Origin: Flavobacterium ginsenosidimutans
Lineage (GTDB): Bacteria; Bacteroidota; Bacteroidia; Flavobacteriales; Flavobacteriaceae
NCBI RefSeq assembly: GCF_003254625.1
Contig: NZ_QJRJ01000082.1
Coordinates: 372,001 to 436,000 of the forward strand
Length of the DNA: 64,000 nucleotides
Direction of reading: 5' to 3'
The notes under the pieces were generated by a model. That model was not told the origin of the DNA, did no database searches, and was given only the letters and a program-made list of their open reading frames with translations. A program made the position numbers and the translations under genes. This document shows positions 8,681 through 17,540 of the stretch, piece after piece; the stretch's first letter is position 1; every line of letters begins with the position of its first letter.

Positions 8681-9580
8681 TCAATTATTTCTGATTTTTT
8701 CACGAAATTCTAAAGGAGCCATTTGGGTTCTTTTTTTAAACAATGTACTAAATGATTGAGGATGTTCAAAACCAAGATCATAAGCAATTTCGCTTACAGA
8801 AAGTTCAGTTGCTGATAGTTTTTCTTTGGCTTTATTGATTAGTTTTTCATAGATATGCTGTTTGGTGTTTCTACCCGTATGTATTTTCAGAAAATCACTG
8901 AGGTAATTTGGTGAAAGATTCATAGCTTCGGCAATTAGGCCAACAGTTAAAAGACCTTTTTCTGCAGCACTATCAGCATAATAATCATTGATAAACTTTT
9001 CGAATTTTGCAAGTAGTGTATGGCTATTGTTTTTACGTGTTATAAACTGTCTTTCATAGAAACGGCTTGAATAGTTTAATAACAAATCAATCTGTGATAA
9101 TATGATTTCCTGCGTATGTCTATCGATATGCTGGCATTCTTTGTCAATTCGCTCCATTATCTCAATTAGATATTTTTCTTCCTGTGATGATAAATGGAGT
9201 GCTTCATTTGCAGCGTACGAGAAAAAACCAAAATCAAATATTCTTTGCGCTAGAGGATGTTTTAAGATAAAATCTTCGTGAAATATTAGCAAATAACCTG
9301 CTCCGCATTCCATTTGATGAAAATCCAAATACTGCACCTGATTAGGTGCAGTAAAACTTAAAACGCCTTTGTCATAATCATAATGGCCTTGACCGTATCT
9401 AATTTTTCCTTTAACATCTCTTTTTAAAGCAACGCAGTAAAATTTATTAACGAATCCTTTCCAGATTTCATCTTCCAAAAAAATACTTTCAGATAGATTT
9501 ATAACGCTTACCATTGGATGTTTAGGTTCTGGTAGAGAAAGTAAACGATGAAAAGCTGATACAGATGCTATAGTGTTCAT
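8681..9580 (-). CDS. AraC family transcriptional regulator
   Basis: 299 residues. The N-terminal 190 residues form a cupin-like sensing domain (VQYLDFHQMECGAGYLLIFH). The C-terminal 100 residues are a double helix-turn-helix: first helix pair GLIAEAMNLSPNYLSDFLK, second SVSEIAYDLGFEHPQSFST followed by FKKRTQMAPLEFR, the AraC signature. It starts 18 bases after the aldo/keto reductase stop on the same strand, so the two form an operon. It probably controls that operon. Confidence 0.92.
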   Translation of the reverse strand: MNTIASVSAFHRLLSLPEPKHPMVSVINLSESIFLEDEIWKGFVNKFYCVALKRDVKGKIRYGQGHYDYDKGVLSFTAPNQVQYLDFHQMECGAGYLLIFHEDFILKHPLAQRIFDFGFFSYAANEALHLSSQEEKYLIEIMERIDKECQHIDRHTQEIILSQIDLLLNYSSRFYERQFITRKNNSHTLLAKFEKFINDYYADSAAEKGLLTVGLIAEAMNLSPNYLSDFLKIHTGRNTKQHIYEKLINKAKEKLSATELSVSEIAYDLGFEHPQSFSTLFKKRTQMAPLEFREKIRNN

Positions 9581-9598
9581 AACAGTGTTTTTTAAAGT

Positions 9599-10597
9599 TT
9601 AGTCCAGAAGTCCCATGCTAAATTCATCATACGGAGCGCCAGTATCTGTTCCCAAAGGTACAATACTTTCTAGTTTTAGAATATCATTCGAACTCAATTC
9701 GATATTCGCAGAAGCTATATTTTGTTCAAGATATTTTCTGCGTTTAGTTCCTGGAATAGGAATAATTCCTTTACTCATAATCCACGCGAGAGCCAGCTGA
9801 GATGAGGTTGCGTTTTTCTCTTCAGCCATTTTTTCAACCGCTTTTACAAGCTCAATATTTTTATGGAAATAATTTTCTTGAAAGCGTGGAATACCTCTGC
9901 GGAAATCATTTTCGGGAAGATCATCAATTGAACGGATTTGACCTGATAAAAAACCGCGACCTAAAGGAGAATAAGCAACAAAACCGATTTCAAGTTCTTT
10001 CAGCGTTTTTAATATGCCTCTTTCTTCCACACTTCTTTCAAACAAAGAATACTCACTTTGAATAGCCGTTATAGGATGAATATTGTGGGCTTTTTTTATA
10101 GTTTCAGAAGATACTTCAGATAATCCAATATATTTCACTTTTCCTTCCTTAACAAGATCGCTCATAGCATCAACTGTTTCTTCTATCGGAGTATTTTTAT
10201 CCAGACGATGCATATAATAAAGATCAATATAATCCGTATTCAAATTTTTAAGAGAACGTTCAACTGCTTTTTTGATATACTTTTTGCTTCCATTGATAGC
10301 CCAAGTTACTTTTCCGCTGTCGTCGATTTCCCAGCCAAATTTTGTAGCTAAAATATATTTGTCGCGTTCATTTCCAATAGCTTTAGCTATTAGCTGTTCG
10401 TTTTTTAAAGGACCATATAAATCTGCTGTGTCCAGAAAATTGCCTCCCATTTCAAGCGAGCGATGAATTGTATAGATTGCTTCCTTTTCATCTGCTTCTC
10501 CATACATATTTGCTTCTTCAAAACCTGTCATTCCCATACATCCCAAGCCAATTGGAGGAATGATTAACCCTTGATTTCCTAATTTAATTTGTTTCAT
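9599..10597 (-). CDS. Aldo/keto reductase
   Basis: 332 residues with a full (beta/alpha)8 aldo/keto reductase pattern: GLGCMGMTGFEEA near the start, catalytic aspartate and tyrosine in FLDTADLYG, lysine in ILATKFGWE, histidine in YYMHRLD, and the NADPH-binding C-terminal part PIPGTKRRKYLEQN. It resembles the subfamily that reduces small aldehydes and ketones. It is the first gene of a two-gene operon with the AraC regulator. The substrate is unknown. Confidence 0.92.
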   Translation of the reverse strand: MKQIKLGNQGLIIPPIGLGCMGMTGFEEANMYGEADEKEAIYTIHRSLEMGGNFLDTADLYGPLKNEQLIAKAIGNERDKYILATKFGWEIDDSGKVTWAINGSKKYIKKAVERSLKNLNTDYIDLYYMHRLDKNTPIEETVDAMSDLVKEGKVKYIGLSEVSSETIKKAHNIHPITAIQSEYSLFERSVEERGILKTLKELEIGFVAYSPLGRGFLSGQIRSIDDLPENDFRRGIPRFQENYFHKNIELVKAVEKMAEEKNATSSQLALAWIMSKGIIPIPGTKRRKYLEQNIASANIELSSNDILKLESIVPLGTDTGAPYDEFSMGLLD

Positions 10598-10743
10598 TTT
10601 TAATAGTTTTATTTGAAATACAAATTTCGAAAGAAAGGGGATGGTTGTAAGTTTGCAGATTACGGAAGGTTGTATTTAAATTACAGAAGTTTAAACGTTA
10701 TAGTTTTTTATCTTCTTAAATCTGAAATTTGGAAATAAAAAAA

Positions 10744-10772
10744 GGAAACAGTTGATATCTGTTTCCTTTTTT
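10744..10772 (-). terminator. Terminator downstream of the beta-helix protein gene
   Basis: GGAAACAG (10744-10751) pairs with CTGTTTCC (10759-10766) and is flanked by A-runs on the left and T-runs on the right, so it can work on both strands. It lies 30 bases past the leftward stop codon at 10800 and also faces the start of the aldo/keto reductase. Confidence 0.8.
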
Positions 10773-10799
10773 CATTGTCTTTTATAAAAAGACTTTTAT

Positions 10800-12089
10800 C
10801 TATTTACCGCTAGAAGCAGTGATTTTTCCTAATTGAAGTCTGAAGTCAGGTCTTCTTTGATTGTAAACGTCAACAAAAGTTTCTTTGTTATCAGTATTTG
10901 AATAAACGTTGAAGAAAACGCTGTTTCCATACCAGTTTTCTAAATCTGAATTGTCGGTTATATTTTCTGTAAAAATGTTACCGCTGCATTGGTTGAAAAA
11001 CATTTCTTCAAATTTAATTTTCTTTAAATTTTCTGAATTGATTTCAGTTTGACTGTCTATTAATACAGCAGGATTAAAACCTGAAACTACACTTCTTTTT
11101 AATTCTAAAGAAGCACTTTCTGCAACATAGATAGCTTCTTTTACTAAACCAGCTTGCATGTCAGCTTTAATATTTTCACTATCATTTAGCATAGTAATAT
11201 TTGTAGCTGCAACTAAAGTAGATTTTTTAGTAAAGTCAGTATCACTTTTCTTTTCGAATGATTTAACCTCTAAACATCTAGAACCATCTTTATTACTTGA
11301 TAAGTAAGAAGATCTAACAGCTAAAGAGTTATATAAACGACATTGTACGCCTTGAGTGAATTTAAAGTCATCGTTAATTGATTTGTATGAAACCAATTGA
11401 GAAGCATTCACGTCTCCACCGTAGAAAGCAAATGAATCACCTCCAGAGTAGCTTACCATTACATTCTCTAAAATTGTTTTGTTTCCAACTCCTGCAATAG
11501 TTAATCCATTAAAAGTATCTGCACCTTTTACTTTTTTACCAGCAAATTCAATTCTAACGAACTTTAAAATTCCTGAATTTCCTGCCGCATTGTTTCCTCC
11601 GTATACAGTAAGAGCAGGATCAAGATCCATGTTGTAAGAACCAACGCTTCCAAATTTATTGATAGGAGCATCTCCAAGAACTACTACACCTCCCCAGTCA
11701 CCAGCTTTTTTCATGCTGCGATTTGAAGTAAATACAATAGGATCAGTTTCTAGACCTTGTGCTATAATCTGAGCTCCTTTTGTAATAACTAGTGTTCCTT
11801 TTGATTCAGCATCTCCAATAATTACTGTACCAGGTTCAATAGTTAGAACAGCATTATTAGTTACATATACATTTCCTTGAAGAACGTATACATTTCTTTT
11901 CAAAAGTTTAGTATTTTCTTTGATGTTTCCAGCTAAAATTTGATTCGGTTCTTTCGAATCAGCTTTTTGAGGTTTGAATTCTGTCCAGTTGTCTAACCAG
12001 TTAGTGTATCCAATAATTCCTTTTTCTTGTTGCGCGTTTACGCCGGCAGCTGTCAGCAGTAAACAAATTAGTAGAGTAATTTTTTTCAT
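10800..12089 (-). CDS. Secreted parallel beta-helix protein, function unknown
   Basis: The start at 12089 is chosen because it places a classical signal peptide (MKKITLLICLLLTAAGVNAQ) at the N-terminus; an upstream start would bury it. About 429 residues. The mature part has repeated short beta-rungs rich in G, N, V and I (NVYVTNNAVLTIEPGTVI, LVITKGAQIIAQG, DWGGVVVLGDAPIN), as in right-handed parallel beta-helix proteins of Bacteroidota. No catalytic motif or T9SS C-terminal domain was recognised. A surface or periplasmic role is inferred. It is monocistronic, with a 443-base upstream region. Confidence 0.7.
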   Translation of the reverse strand: MKKITLLICLLLTAAGVNAQQEKGIIGYTNWLDNWTEFKPQKADSKEPNQILAGNIKENTKLLKRNVYVLQGNVYVTNNAVLTIEPGTVIIGDAESKGTLVITKGAQIIAQGLETDPIVFTSNRSMKKAGDWGGVVVLGDAPINKFGSVGSYNMDLDPALTVYGGNNAAGNSGILKFVRIEFAGKKVKGADTFNGLTIAGVGNKTILENVMVSYSGGDSFAFYGGDVNASQLVSYKSINDDFKFTQGVQCRLYNSLAVRSSYLSSNKDGSRCLEVKSFEKKSDTDFTKKSTLVAATNITMLNDSENIKADMQAGLVKEAIYVAESASLELKRSVVSGFNPAVLIDSQTEINSENLKKIKFEEMFFNQCSGNIFTENITDNSDLENWYGNSVFFNVYSNTDNKETFVDVYNQRRPDFRLQLGKITASSGK

Positions 12090-12469
12090 AGTCTTGGGGG
12101 CTATTAAATTATTATACATTTTTTGACACCTTTGGAACGAAGAATTATTCAAAACAGCTGATTTTGATCTTCGAGAATCGACTTGGATAATTTTAACAAT
12201 TAAAAATATTCAGAAGTCTATTTCCTGTAGTGTCTTAACAAATTTAACAAAATTAATTCAAGTAAACACTGAATTTCCTGATATTTAACATTTGTTGAGG
12301 AATATTTAATGTTGCATATTTTGATTAAAATATGTAAAGGCTTGTTTATTAGTAGTTATAACTGTTTTTTAGGATTATTATTTTTATGAAAAAAAAATAG
12401 TTTTCTTAACACACAGTTCAATGATTATGGGAGATTTGGCTTTGTTTTCTAAATGATAGATATAAAAAA
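12090..12469. other. Non-coding region upstream of the beta-helix gene
   Basis: No gene is visible here. It holds the promoter and leader of the leftward beta-helix gene. One imperfect hairpin (CGAAGA at 12138-12143 with TCTTCG at 12168-12173, inner pairing CAAAA/TTTTG) lies in the presumed 5' leader. A loosely repeated ATATTTAA...TTG stretch occurs near 12280-12320. Neither is strong enough to name. Confidence 0.4.
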
Positions 12470-12495
12470 AAGCCCATTTCTTCGAAAATGAGCTT
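12470..12495 (-). terminator. Terminator after the DUF3667 gene
   Basis: AAGCCCATTT (12470-12479) and AAATGAGCTT (12486-12495) form a ten-base stem with one mismatch. On the leftward strand it is followed by a run of eight T residues. Confidence 0.8.
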
Positions 12496-12532
12496 TATAT
12501 GGCGAGACGCTTTTACAAAATATTGTTTGTAA

Positions 12533-13270
12533 TTAATGTAAGTATTTAAGTCCAACAAAATTTAAAAAATTGTTTATCAGTTGTTTTGTCACTAAAAATA
12601 AGATAGCAATAACAACAACTCGAATAATTAATTTATACTTTTTTATATCAAAAACTGAAAAGTATTGATAATTGAAAATTATTAAATAGAAAAAAGTCAA
12701 TACACTTAGAAAAACGTTTACAGCAAGAAGAAACTCTTTGTTTTCAGTAAAAAGCATGAATATTGGAAAAATAAGACTTATTGTTAAGACTCCGCATTGC
12801 AAATACAAATTTAGAACTAGATTCTCTGTATAATTTTGTTTGCTTTTTCTAAAGAATAAATAACTAGCAAAAGCGATAATGGGAATGTGTAAGAAGACCG
12901 TAAATTTTGAGTAGTTCTTTAATATTTTAAAAAGGCCAGAAGATGCTGTCTGATTAAACAAAGATGCTACTTCAATTTTTCCCCATTTCTGTAGAAAATA
13001 ACTTATTGTAAGTAAAAGAATTATGGTTGCAAAATAATTGAAATGTTTTGTTCTTTTGCCTTGAACATATTCTCTAATACTGTGTCCAGGCCTTGAAAAT
13101 AGTTCTTTTATAGTATAGAAAAAGCCTTTGTCAAAGTGAAATATTCCATGAATAAAATCGTGTTTTATTACGTGAGATAAAGAGAATCTATGTGTTGATG
13201 CTGCTTGGCTACAATTGCTGCAAAATTTCCCTGCTATTTCTTCATTACAATTTAAACAGTTACTGGTCAT
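12533..13270 (-). CDS. DUF3667-type membrane protein with N-terminal zinc ribbon
   Basis: 245 residues. The N-terminus carries two CxxC pairs (CLNCNEEIAGKFCSNCSQ), a zinc-ribbon pattern. A conserved stretch follows (FIHGIFHFDKGFFYTIKELF, SRPGHSIREYVQGKR), diagnostic of DUF3667 proteins in Bacteroidota. The rest is four to five hydrophobic membrane segments. The family has no established function. It stands alone, with a terminator behind it. Confidence 0.82.
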   Translation of the reverse strand: MTSNCLNCNEEIAGKFCSNCSQAASTHRFSLSHVIKHDFIHGIFHFDKGFFYTIKELFSRPGHSIREYVQGKRTKHFNYFATIILLLTISYFLQKWGKIEVASLFNQTASSGLFKILKNYSKFTVFLHIPIIAFASYLFFRKSKQNYTENLVLNLYLQCGVLTISLIFPIFMLFTENKEFLLAVNVFLSVLTFFYLIIFNYQYFSVFDIKKYKLIIRVVVIAILFLVTKQLINNFLNFVGLKYLH

Positions 13271-13529
13271 TGGTTGATTTTAATATTTTGTCAATTTATG
13301 TTAATTCTTTTGTTTTATCTCGTGAATATGGTTGTTTAGTGGCATTTCGTAAAACAGATTCGCGAATGTAGTTAATTTTTTGTATTTATTTTTCAATAAA
13401 TTTAAGCAGATAACCCAAAAAGAATCATAATGCAAAAAACGCATTAACTAATAAAAAAATAGCATTTTTACGCATAAGTTTTTTATATAGTTTTATCTCT
13501 TGAAAAACACAACTACAAACTACTGCAAA

Positions 13530-14522
13530 ATGATAACGACCAAGAACCTTGTAATAAGACCTTATAAACTCGAAGACTCAGAATGCTTTTCTAAGGGTAT
13601 AACTGACAATCGTGAATATTTGTATGATTACTTTGCTAACATGATAAAAATCAATGATAGCGTGGAGTCAACAAAAAAATATCTGGAGCAGAAAGATCTA
13701 GAATGGCAGGAAAATAAAAGCTATGCTTGCGGTATATTTTCAAAAGAAAATAATGAGTTTATTGGGCATATATCTGTTAGAGAAATTGATTGGAGAATTC
13801 CTAAAGGCGAACTTGCCTATTTTATTTTCAAGAAACATAACGGTAATAATTACGCCTCTGAAGCATTATCTGCATTCAAAAATTGGTGTTTTGCAAATAA
13901 GAAGTTTAATAGACTTTTTATGAAAATCGCTGAAGAAAACACCGCCAGTATTAAAGTCGCCGAACGTTCTGGATTTGTATATGAAGGACTTTTGAAGAAA
14001 GATTATAGAAAGAGAGAACAAGACTTAATTGATATGAAAATATACGGATATACCGAAAATCTTGAACTCGTAAGAACAACTTCTCAAAATGCAGATTTTT
14101 CAAATTTAATTGTAAAACTAGACGAGAACTTAGCAAGCCGAAATGGTGACATGCAAGAATACTTCAATCAATTTAATAAGGTCGATGCGATTAAGCATGT
14201 TGTTATTGCTTATATTAATGGTACAGCAGTGGGTTGTGGTGCGATAAAACAATTTGATAGCGAATCTGCAGAAGTAAAACGCATGTTTGTATTGGAAGAG
14301 TATAGGGGAAGAGGAATCGCACATAAAATTTTGAAGGAGCTTGAAAAGTGGGCTTCGGAATTAGATTATGTATCGACTGTTTTAGAAACCAGTAATGTGC
14401 AGGTAGAAGCAGTAGCATTGTATGCTAAAAGTGATTACATCATTATTGAAAACTATGGACAATATGCAGGAATAGAAAGTAGCATTTGTTTTAAAAAGGA
14501 ATTGGAAAACCATAAAAATTAA
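13530..14522 (+). CDS. Fused double GNAT acetyltransferase
   Basis: The ATG at 13530 (MITTKNLVIRPYKLED) is the natural start; the frame is open upstream only through a TTG. Residues 1-180 are a RimJ/RimL-type GNAT domain (IGHISVREIDWRIPKGELAYFI, IAEENTASIKVAERSGF). Residues about 185-330 are a second, different GNAT domain with the acetyl-CoA loop EEYRGRGIAHKIL and the closing VALYAKSDYIIIENYG. Both keep the core motif, so both may be active. A protein N-terminus, antibiotic or small amine are possible substrates. It ends in front of a convergent terminator. Confidence 0.83.
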   Translation: MITTKNLVIRPYKLEDSECFSKGITDNREYLYDYFANMIKINDSVESTKKYLEQKDLEWQENKSYACGIFSKENNEFIGHISVREIDWRIPKGELAYFIFKKHNGNNYASEALSAFKNWCFANKKFNRLFMKIAEENTASIKVAERSGFVYEGLLKKDYRKREQDLIDMKIYGYTENLELVRTTSQNADFSNLIVKLDENLASRNGDMQEYFNQFNKVDAIKHVVIAYINGTAVGCGAIKQFDSESAEVKRMFVLEEYRGRGIAHKILKELEKWASELDYVSTVLETSNVQVEAVALYAKSDYIIIENYGQYAGIESSICFKKELENHKN

Positions 14523-14550
14523 TATCCGCGAAACTTTAATTCACTATTAA

Positions 14551-14585
14551 CTTCAATGCTGTTTTTTTAATAAACAGCATCGAAG
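14551..14585. terminator. Bidirectional terminator between convergent genes
   Basis: A 14-base stem, CTTCAATGCTGTTT with AAACAGCATCGAAG (one G-T pair), lies between the acetyltransferase ending at 14522 and the lipoprotein ending at 14631. T-runs follow on both strands. Confidence 0.85.
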
Positions 14586-14630
14586 TTTTGGTTTTTATTT
14601 TTTTGATCAATTTTATTTAAAGTTTATAAA

Positions 14631-15425
14631 TTATAAAGCATCCCAAGATGCACTTGGATAATAAATAGAACTTGTTACTGGAGCTGTCCAATAATCTTGG
14701 CTGCCACCGCGGAAAGTGTGAAGACTTACTGCATTTACATTTCGCTTAGAATCGTTTGTTACCCAACGTATTTTTTGATTCAATATCTCTGTGCCATTTA
14801 CATAATATTTTACATATCCGTCGGTATTTGATCCGGTATTAAGCTTAACAGATATTTGACAGTTGTATGTTACTCCCTCTTGGATATAATATTTTTTTCC
14901 AAAGTCATTACCATATTGTCCAGGCTGATCTTTATAATAAACATAAGGCTGAAGATAAGCTCCGCTTCCTTTGGCAGTATTTGACCCATTTGGGCAATAC
15001 CACATAAATCTGGCACTACCGCCATTTCCGTCCCAACCTGGATCGCCACCCGTATTCTGGTCGCCAATTAGGATACCATATCCGCATTTGCCACCTCGGC
15101 TCCAATAAAACCCTGAATTAAATTTCATTGTAAACCAAACAGTGTAAAGTCCAGTTGACCAAACACCATACGATGTACAAAGACCTCCAGGACACGATAA
15201 TGTATTGGTTTGTAATGTGATAGTTCTTGCGCCAGCACTACCAGCAGCTAATGCGGCAATTCCTTCTGTAGCCAAGGTTTTAGCCGAGATGTCGTTATCA
15301 ACGATTTTCAACTCATCTTTTGTTGTAGATTCCTGCTGCGTATTTAAGTCTTGCTCTTTTTCACAGGAATTAAATACTAATACTGTAACAAACAGTAAAC
15401 TAGTTAATTTTAAGATTTTCTTCAT
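14631..15425 (-). CDS. Lipoprotein with polysaccharide lyase family 14-like domain
   Basis: 264 residues. It starts with a lipoprotein signal (LLFVTVLVFNSC, lipid on the cysteine near residue 21), so it is anchored in a membrane. The C-terminal 190 residues match the jelly-roll pattern of PL14-type alginate/glucuronan lyases: WSRGGKCGYGILIGD, GNGGSARFMWY and the late SLHTFRGGSQDYWTAP. This assignment rests on motif resemblance recalled from the family, not on an alignment. If right, it cleaves or binds an acidic polysaccharide. It is not next to sugar-uptake genes, so it is not in a classical utilisation locus. Confidence 0.6.
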   Translation of the reverse strand: MKKILKLTSLLFVTVLVFNSCEKEQDLNTQQESTTKDELKIVDNDISAKTLATEGIAALAAGSAGARTITLQTNTLSCPGGLCTSYGVWSTGLYTVWFTMKFNSGFYWSRGGKCGYGILIGDQNTGGDPGWDGNGGSARFMWYCPNGSNTAKGSGAYLQPYVYYKDQPGQYGNDFGKKYYIQEGVTYNCQISVKLNTGSNTDGYVKYYVNGTEILNQKIRWVTNDSKRNVNAVSLHTFRGGSQDYWTAPVTSSIYYPSASWDAL

Positions 15426-15777
15426 TTTTTAAAGTGTTAAGGTTAGTGAATAAATAGTTAGTAAATAATTGATAGTGGTTATATCATTTGATATTGAAAC
15501 TGAGAATTTTTCTCTCAATCAAAAATCAATTGATCAGAAAATAAAAACAATGTAAAATTGATTAATATTAAACTGTACGAGGGGTAATAAAGTGCGTTTT
15601 TACGTACACAAAAATCCAGCTTACGTTAAATTGTCTGTTTTTAGCTGAAAATTTTAGCAAAACGTAAAAGGAGTATGAAGAATAAATTATAAGTAGTTGA
15701 TTTATAGTTTTAAAGAAAGCTAAAACTAGAAGGTAAATCAATTAGATAAAAACTTTTCAAAAGAAAAAAACATATAT
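15426..15777. other. 352-base intergenic region
   Basis: No gene seen. It contains the promoter of the leftward lipoprotein gene and the 3' flank of the phosphoethanolamine transferase gene. A perfect 14-bp palindrome ATATCATTTGATAT is at 15481-15494, about 56 bases upstream of the lipoprotein start codon, and could be a regulator site. Confidence 0.4.
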
Positions 15778-17316
15778 TTATTTAAAAATATTCAGATCTT
15801 CATTATAGATCGGACTTTCAATATTTAAAAATTTTAAAACACTATGAAATACATAATTCTGAGATACTATGTTATTTGGTTTAATTTGTTTTTTTGGGTC
15901 AGATACCCAGACAATAAAAGGAATTTCATACTGCTCTTTGGGAGCAATACTTAATGGTAAACCATGCATATAGAGGTTTTTCTCACCCAAGGATTCTCCG
16001 TGATCTGAGACAAATATCATTGCACTGTTGTAGTTTTTTAATTGCTTTAAGTCTTCAATAATATTGTGTAAAATGTAATCTGTATATACGATTGTATTGT
16101 CGTAGGCATTTATTAATTCAGTTTGAGAACAATTTCCTAATTCAACACTATTGCAAACCGGTTTGAACACTTCAAATTTTGGAGGATATTTTTTGCTATA
16201 TGTCGGTCCGTGACTGGTGCTCGTGTGCAAGATTATCAATATTTTATTTTTCTTGCTAGACAATATCTGTTCTTTTAATCTGGTCAAAAGAATTTCGTCA
16301 TAATTGCATTGTTCACCTTTGCAATATGGCAGCAAAGCATCTTTTTTTTGATAATTTTTGATATGAACAGGAGGCTCTCCCCAGTTGGACGTTCTCCAGA
16401 TAACTTCTACATGATTTCGATACAAATAATTGGGCAGAATTTCATACAAAGCATCTGTTTTTTTATAATCTAAAATCGATTTTACTCCTCCTGTAGTATA
16501 AGTTGCGGAGGCTATAGCGTTGAAATGGTAAAGGTTGTCTGTTTTTGAAAGATAGGGATTTGTATTTTTTTTGTAGCCATACAAAGAGAAATTTTGGCTT
16601 CTTGCTGATTCGCCAATTACCAAAACAACAACAGACTTTTTGTTGTCTTTAATGACAGCTTTGGGAAGCAGAATTTCTTTCTCGTTTTTTTTGTATTTGT
16701 GAATATAAAAAAGCGAAGTATTTACGGAATAGGACCAAGGCATTGCAAGTCCTCCTAAAGTTTTTGAATTTTTATCAATCCACAGCCAGTTTCCAGCATT
16801 TACAAATATTAAAACAATAAGAAACAAAAGCGTAAGCGAAAAAGTCGTTAAAAACTTCTTTAGCGATACACTTATAATTTTAGTTTTGATAATATAAATA
16901 CTAGGCAAAATGCCTAGAAAAATGATATAAACGATTAATCTAAAAGAGAAAAAACTGCTGGACTCACCATAATTAGTATTGAGAATATTACCCACCATAC
17001 TTTCGTCAATTATAATGCTGTACGTATTAATAAAGTAAATAGCCAATGCATTAATATTGAAAAAGAGTACTAGCAGAAATTTTCCAAAATAGCGTGATAA
17101 AAACAAGATCAAGTAAAAAGCAAAAAAGTTTGCTACAAGCATAGCAATAACTAAACTGATGATAATGATTATTCCGTTAAAGCTACTATAATCAAGGTTA
17201 TTAACTACAAATTTGAAGAAAGGATAATGAAAGAATACAAAATTGATAAAACTCATTAAAAGTGCAAAATGAGTTATTTTTAAACTACTTTTTAAAATAC
17301 ACTGTATTAATTTCAT
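15778..17316 (-). CDS. Phosphoethanolamine transferase (lipid A modification, EptA-like)
   Basis: 512 residues. Five hydrophobic membrane segments fill residues 1-175, and the soluble alkaline-phosphatase/sulfatase-fold domain follows. Metal and nucleophile region: VLVIGESARSQNFSLYGY (E near 236), then a threonine-rich SATYTTGG in the position of the phospho-acceptor threonine. The late metal motif SDHGESLGE and the histidine in MHGLPLS are present. The family moves phosphoethanolamine from phosphatidylethanolamine onto lipid A or core sugars in the periplasm, often raising resistance to cationic peptides. Which acceptor is used here cannot be told. Confidence 0.88.
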   Translation of the reverse strand: MKLIQCILKSSLKITHFALLMSFINFVFFHYPFFKFVVNNLDYSSFNGIIIIISLVIAMLVANFFAFYLILFLSRYFGKFLLVLFFNINALAIYFINTYSIIIDESMVGNILNTNYGESSSFFSFRLIVYIIFLGILPSIYIIKTKIISVSLKKFLTTFSLTLLFLIVLIFVNAGNWLWIDKNSKTLGGLAMPWSYSVNTSLFYIHKYKKNEKEILLPKAVIKDNKKSVVVLVIGESARSQNFSLYGYKKNTNPYLSKTDNLYHFNAIASATYTTGGVKSILDYKKTDALYEILPNYLYRNHVEVIWRTSNWGEPPVHIKNYQKKDALLPYCKGEQCNYDEILLTRLKEQILSSKKNKILIILHTSTSHGPTYSKKYPPKFEVFKPVCNSVELGNCSQTELINAYDNTIVYTDYILHNIIEDLKQLKNYNSAMIFVSDHGESLGEKNLYMHGLPLSIAPKEQYEIPFIVWVSDPKKQIKPNNIVSQNYVFHSVLKFLNIESPIYNEDLNIFK

Positions 17317-17481
17317 GTACCGAAATAATTAAAGTGATTAAATATAACAATTTATTGTTAGACTTTTGCCAATGATTTTGCGCTCTATTGAAACTTGATT
17401 TGTTCGAATGCTATTGATAGGATTGTTTAATGCAATAGGACCTAAAAAGGAAAACCTTTTTCGCCTGATTAAAGAATGAAA

Positions 17482-17512
17482 AAAAACTCTAAATCAATGA
17501 TTTAGAGTTTTT
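17482..17512 (-). terminator. Terminator after the beta-lactamase-like gene
   Basis: AAAAACTCTAAATC and GATTTAGAGTTTTT form a 14-base stem around a three-base loop, with T-runs on both strands. It lies 29 bases past the leftward stop at 17541. Confidence 0.88.
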
Positions 17513-17540
17513 AATTTTATGATTCAACGAAATGTATAAT

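Noticed and set aside
15590..15610. A shared GCRTTTTTACG string before the acetyltransferase gene (near 13463) and in the 15426-15777 gap
   Set aside because: Only two copies at different distances from genes in AT-rich DNA; likely chance.
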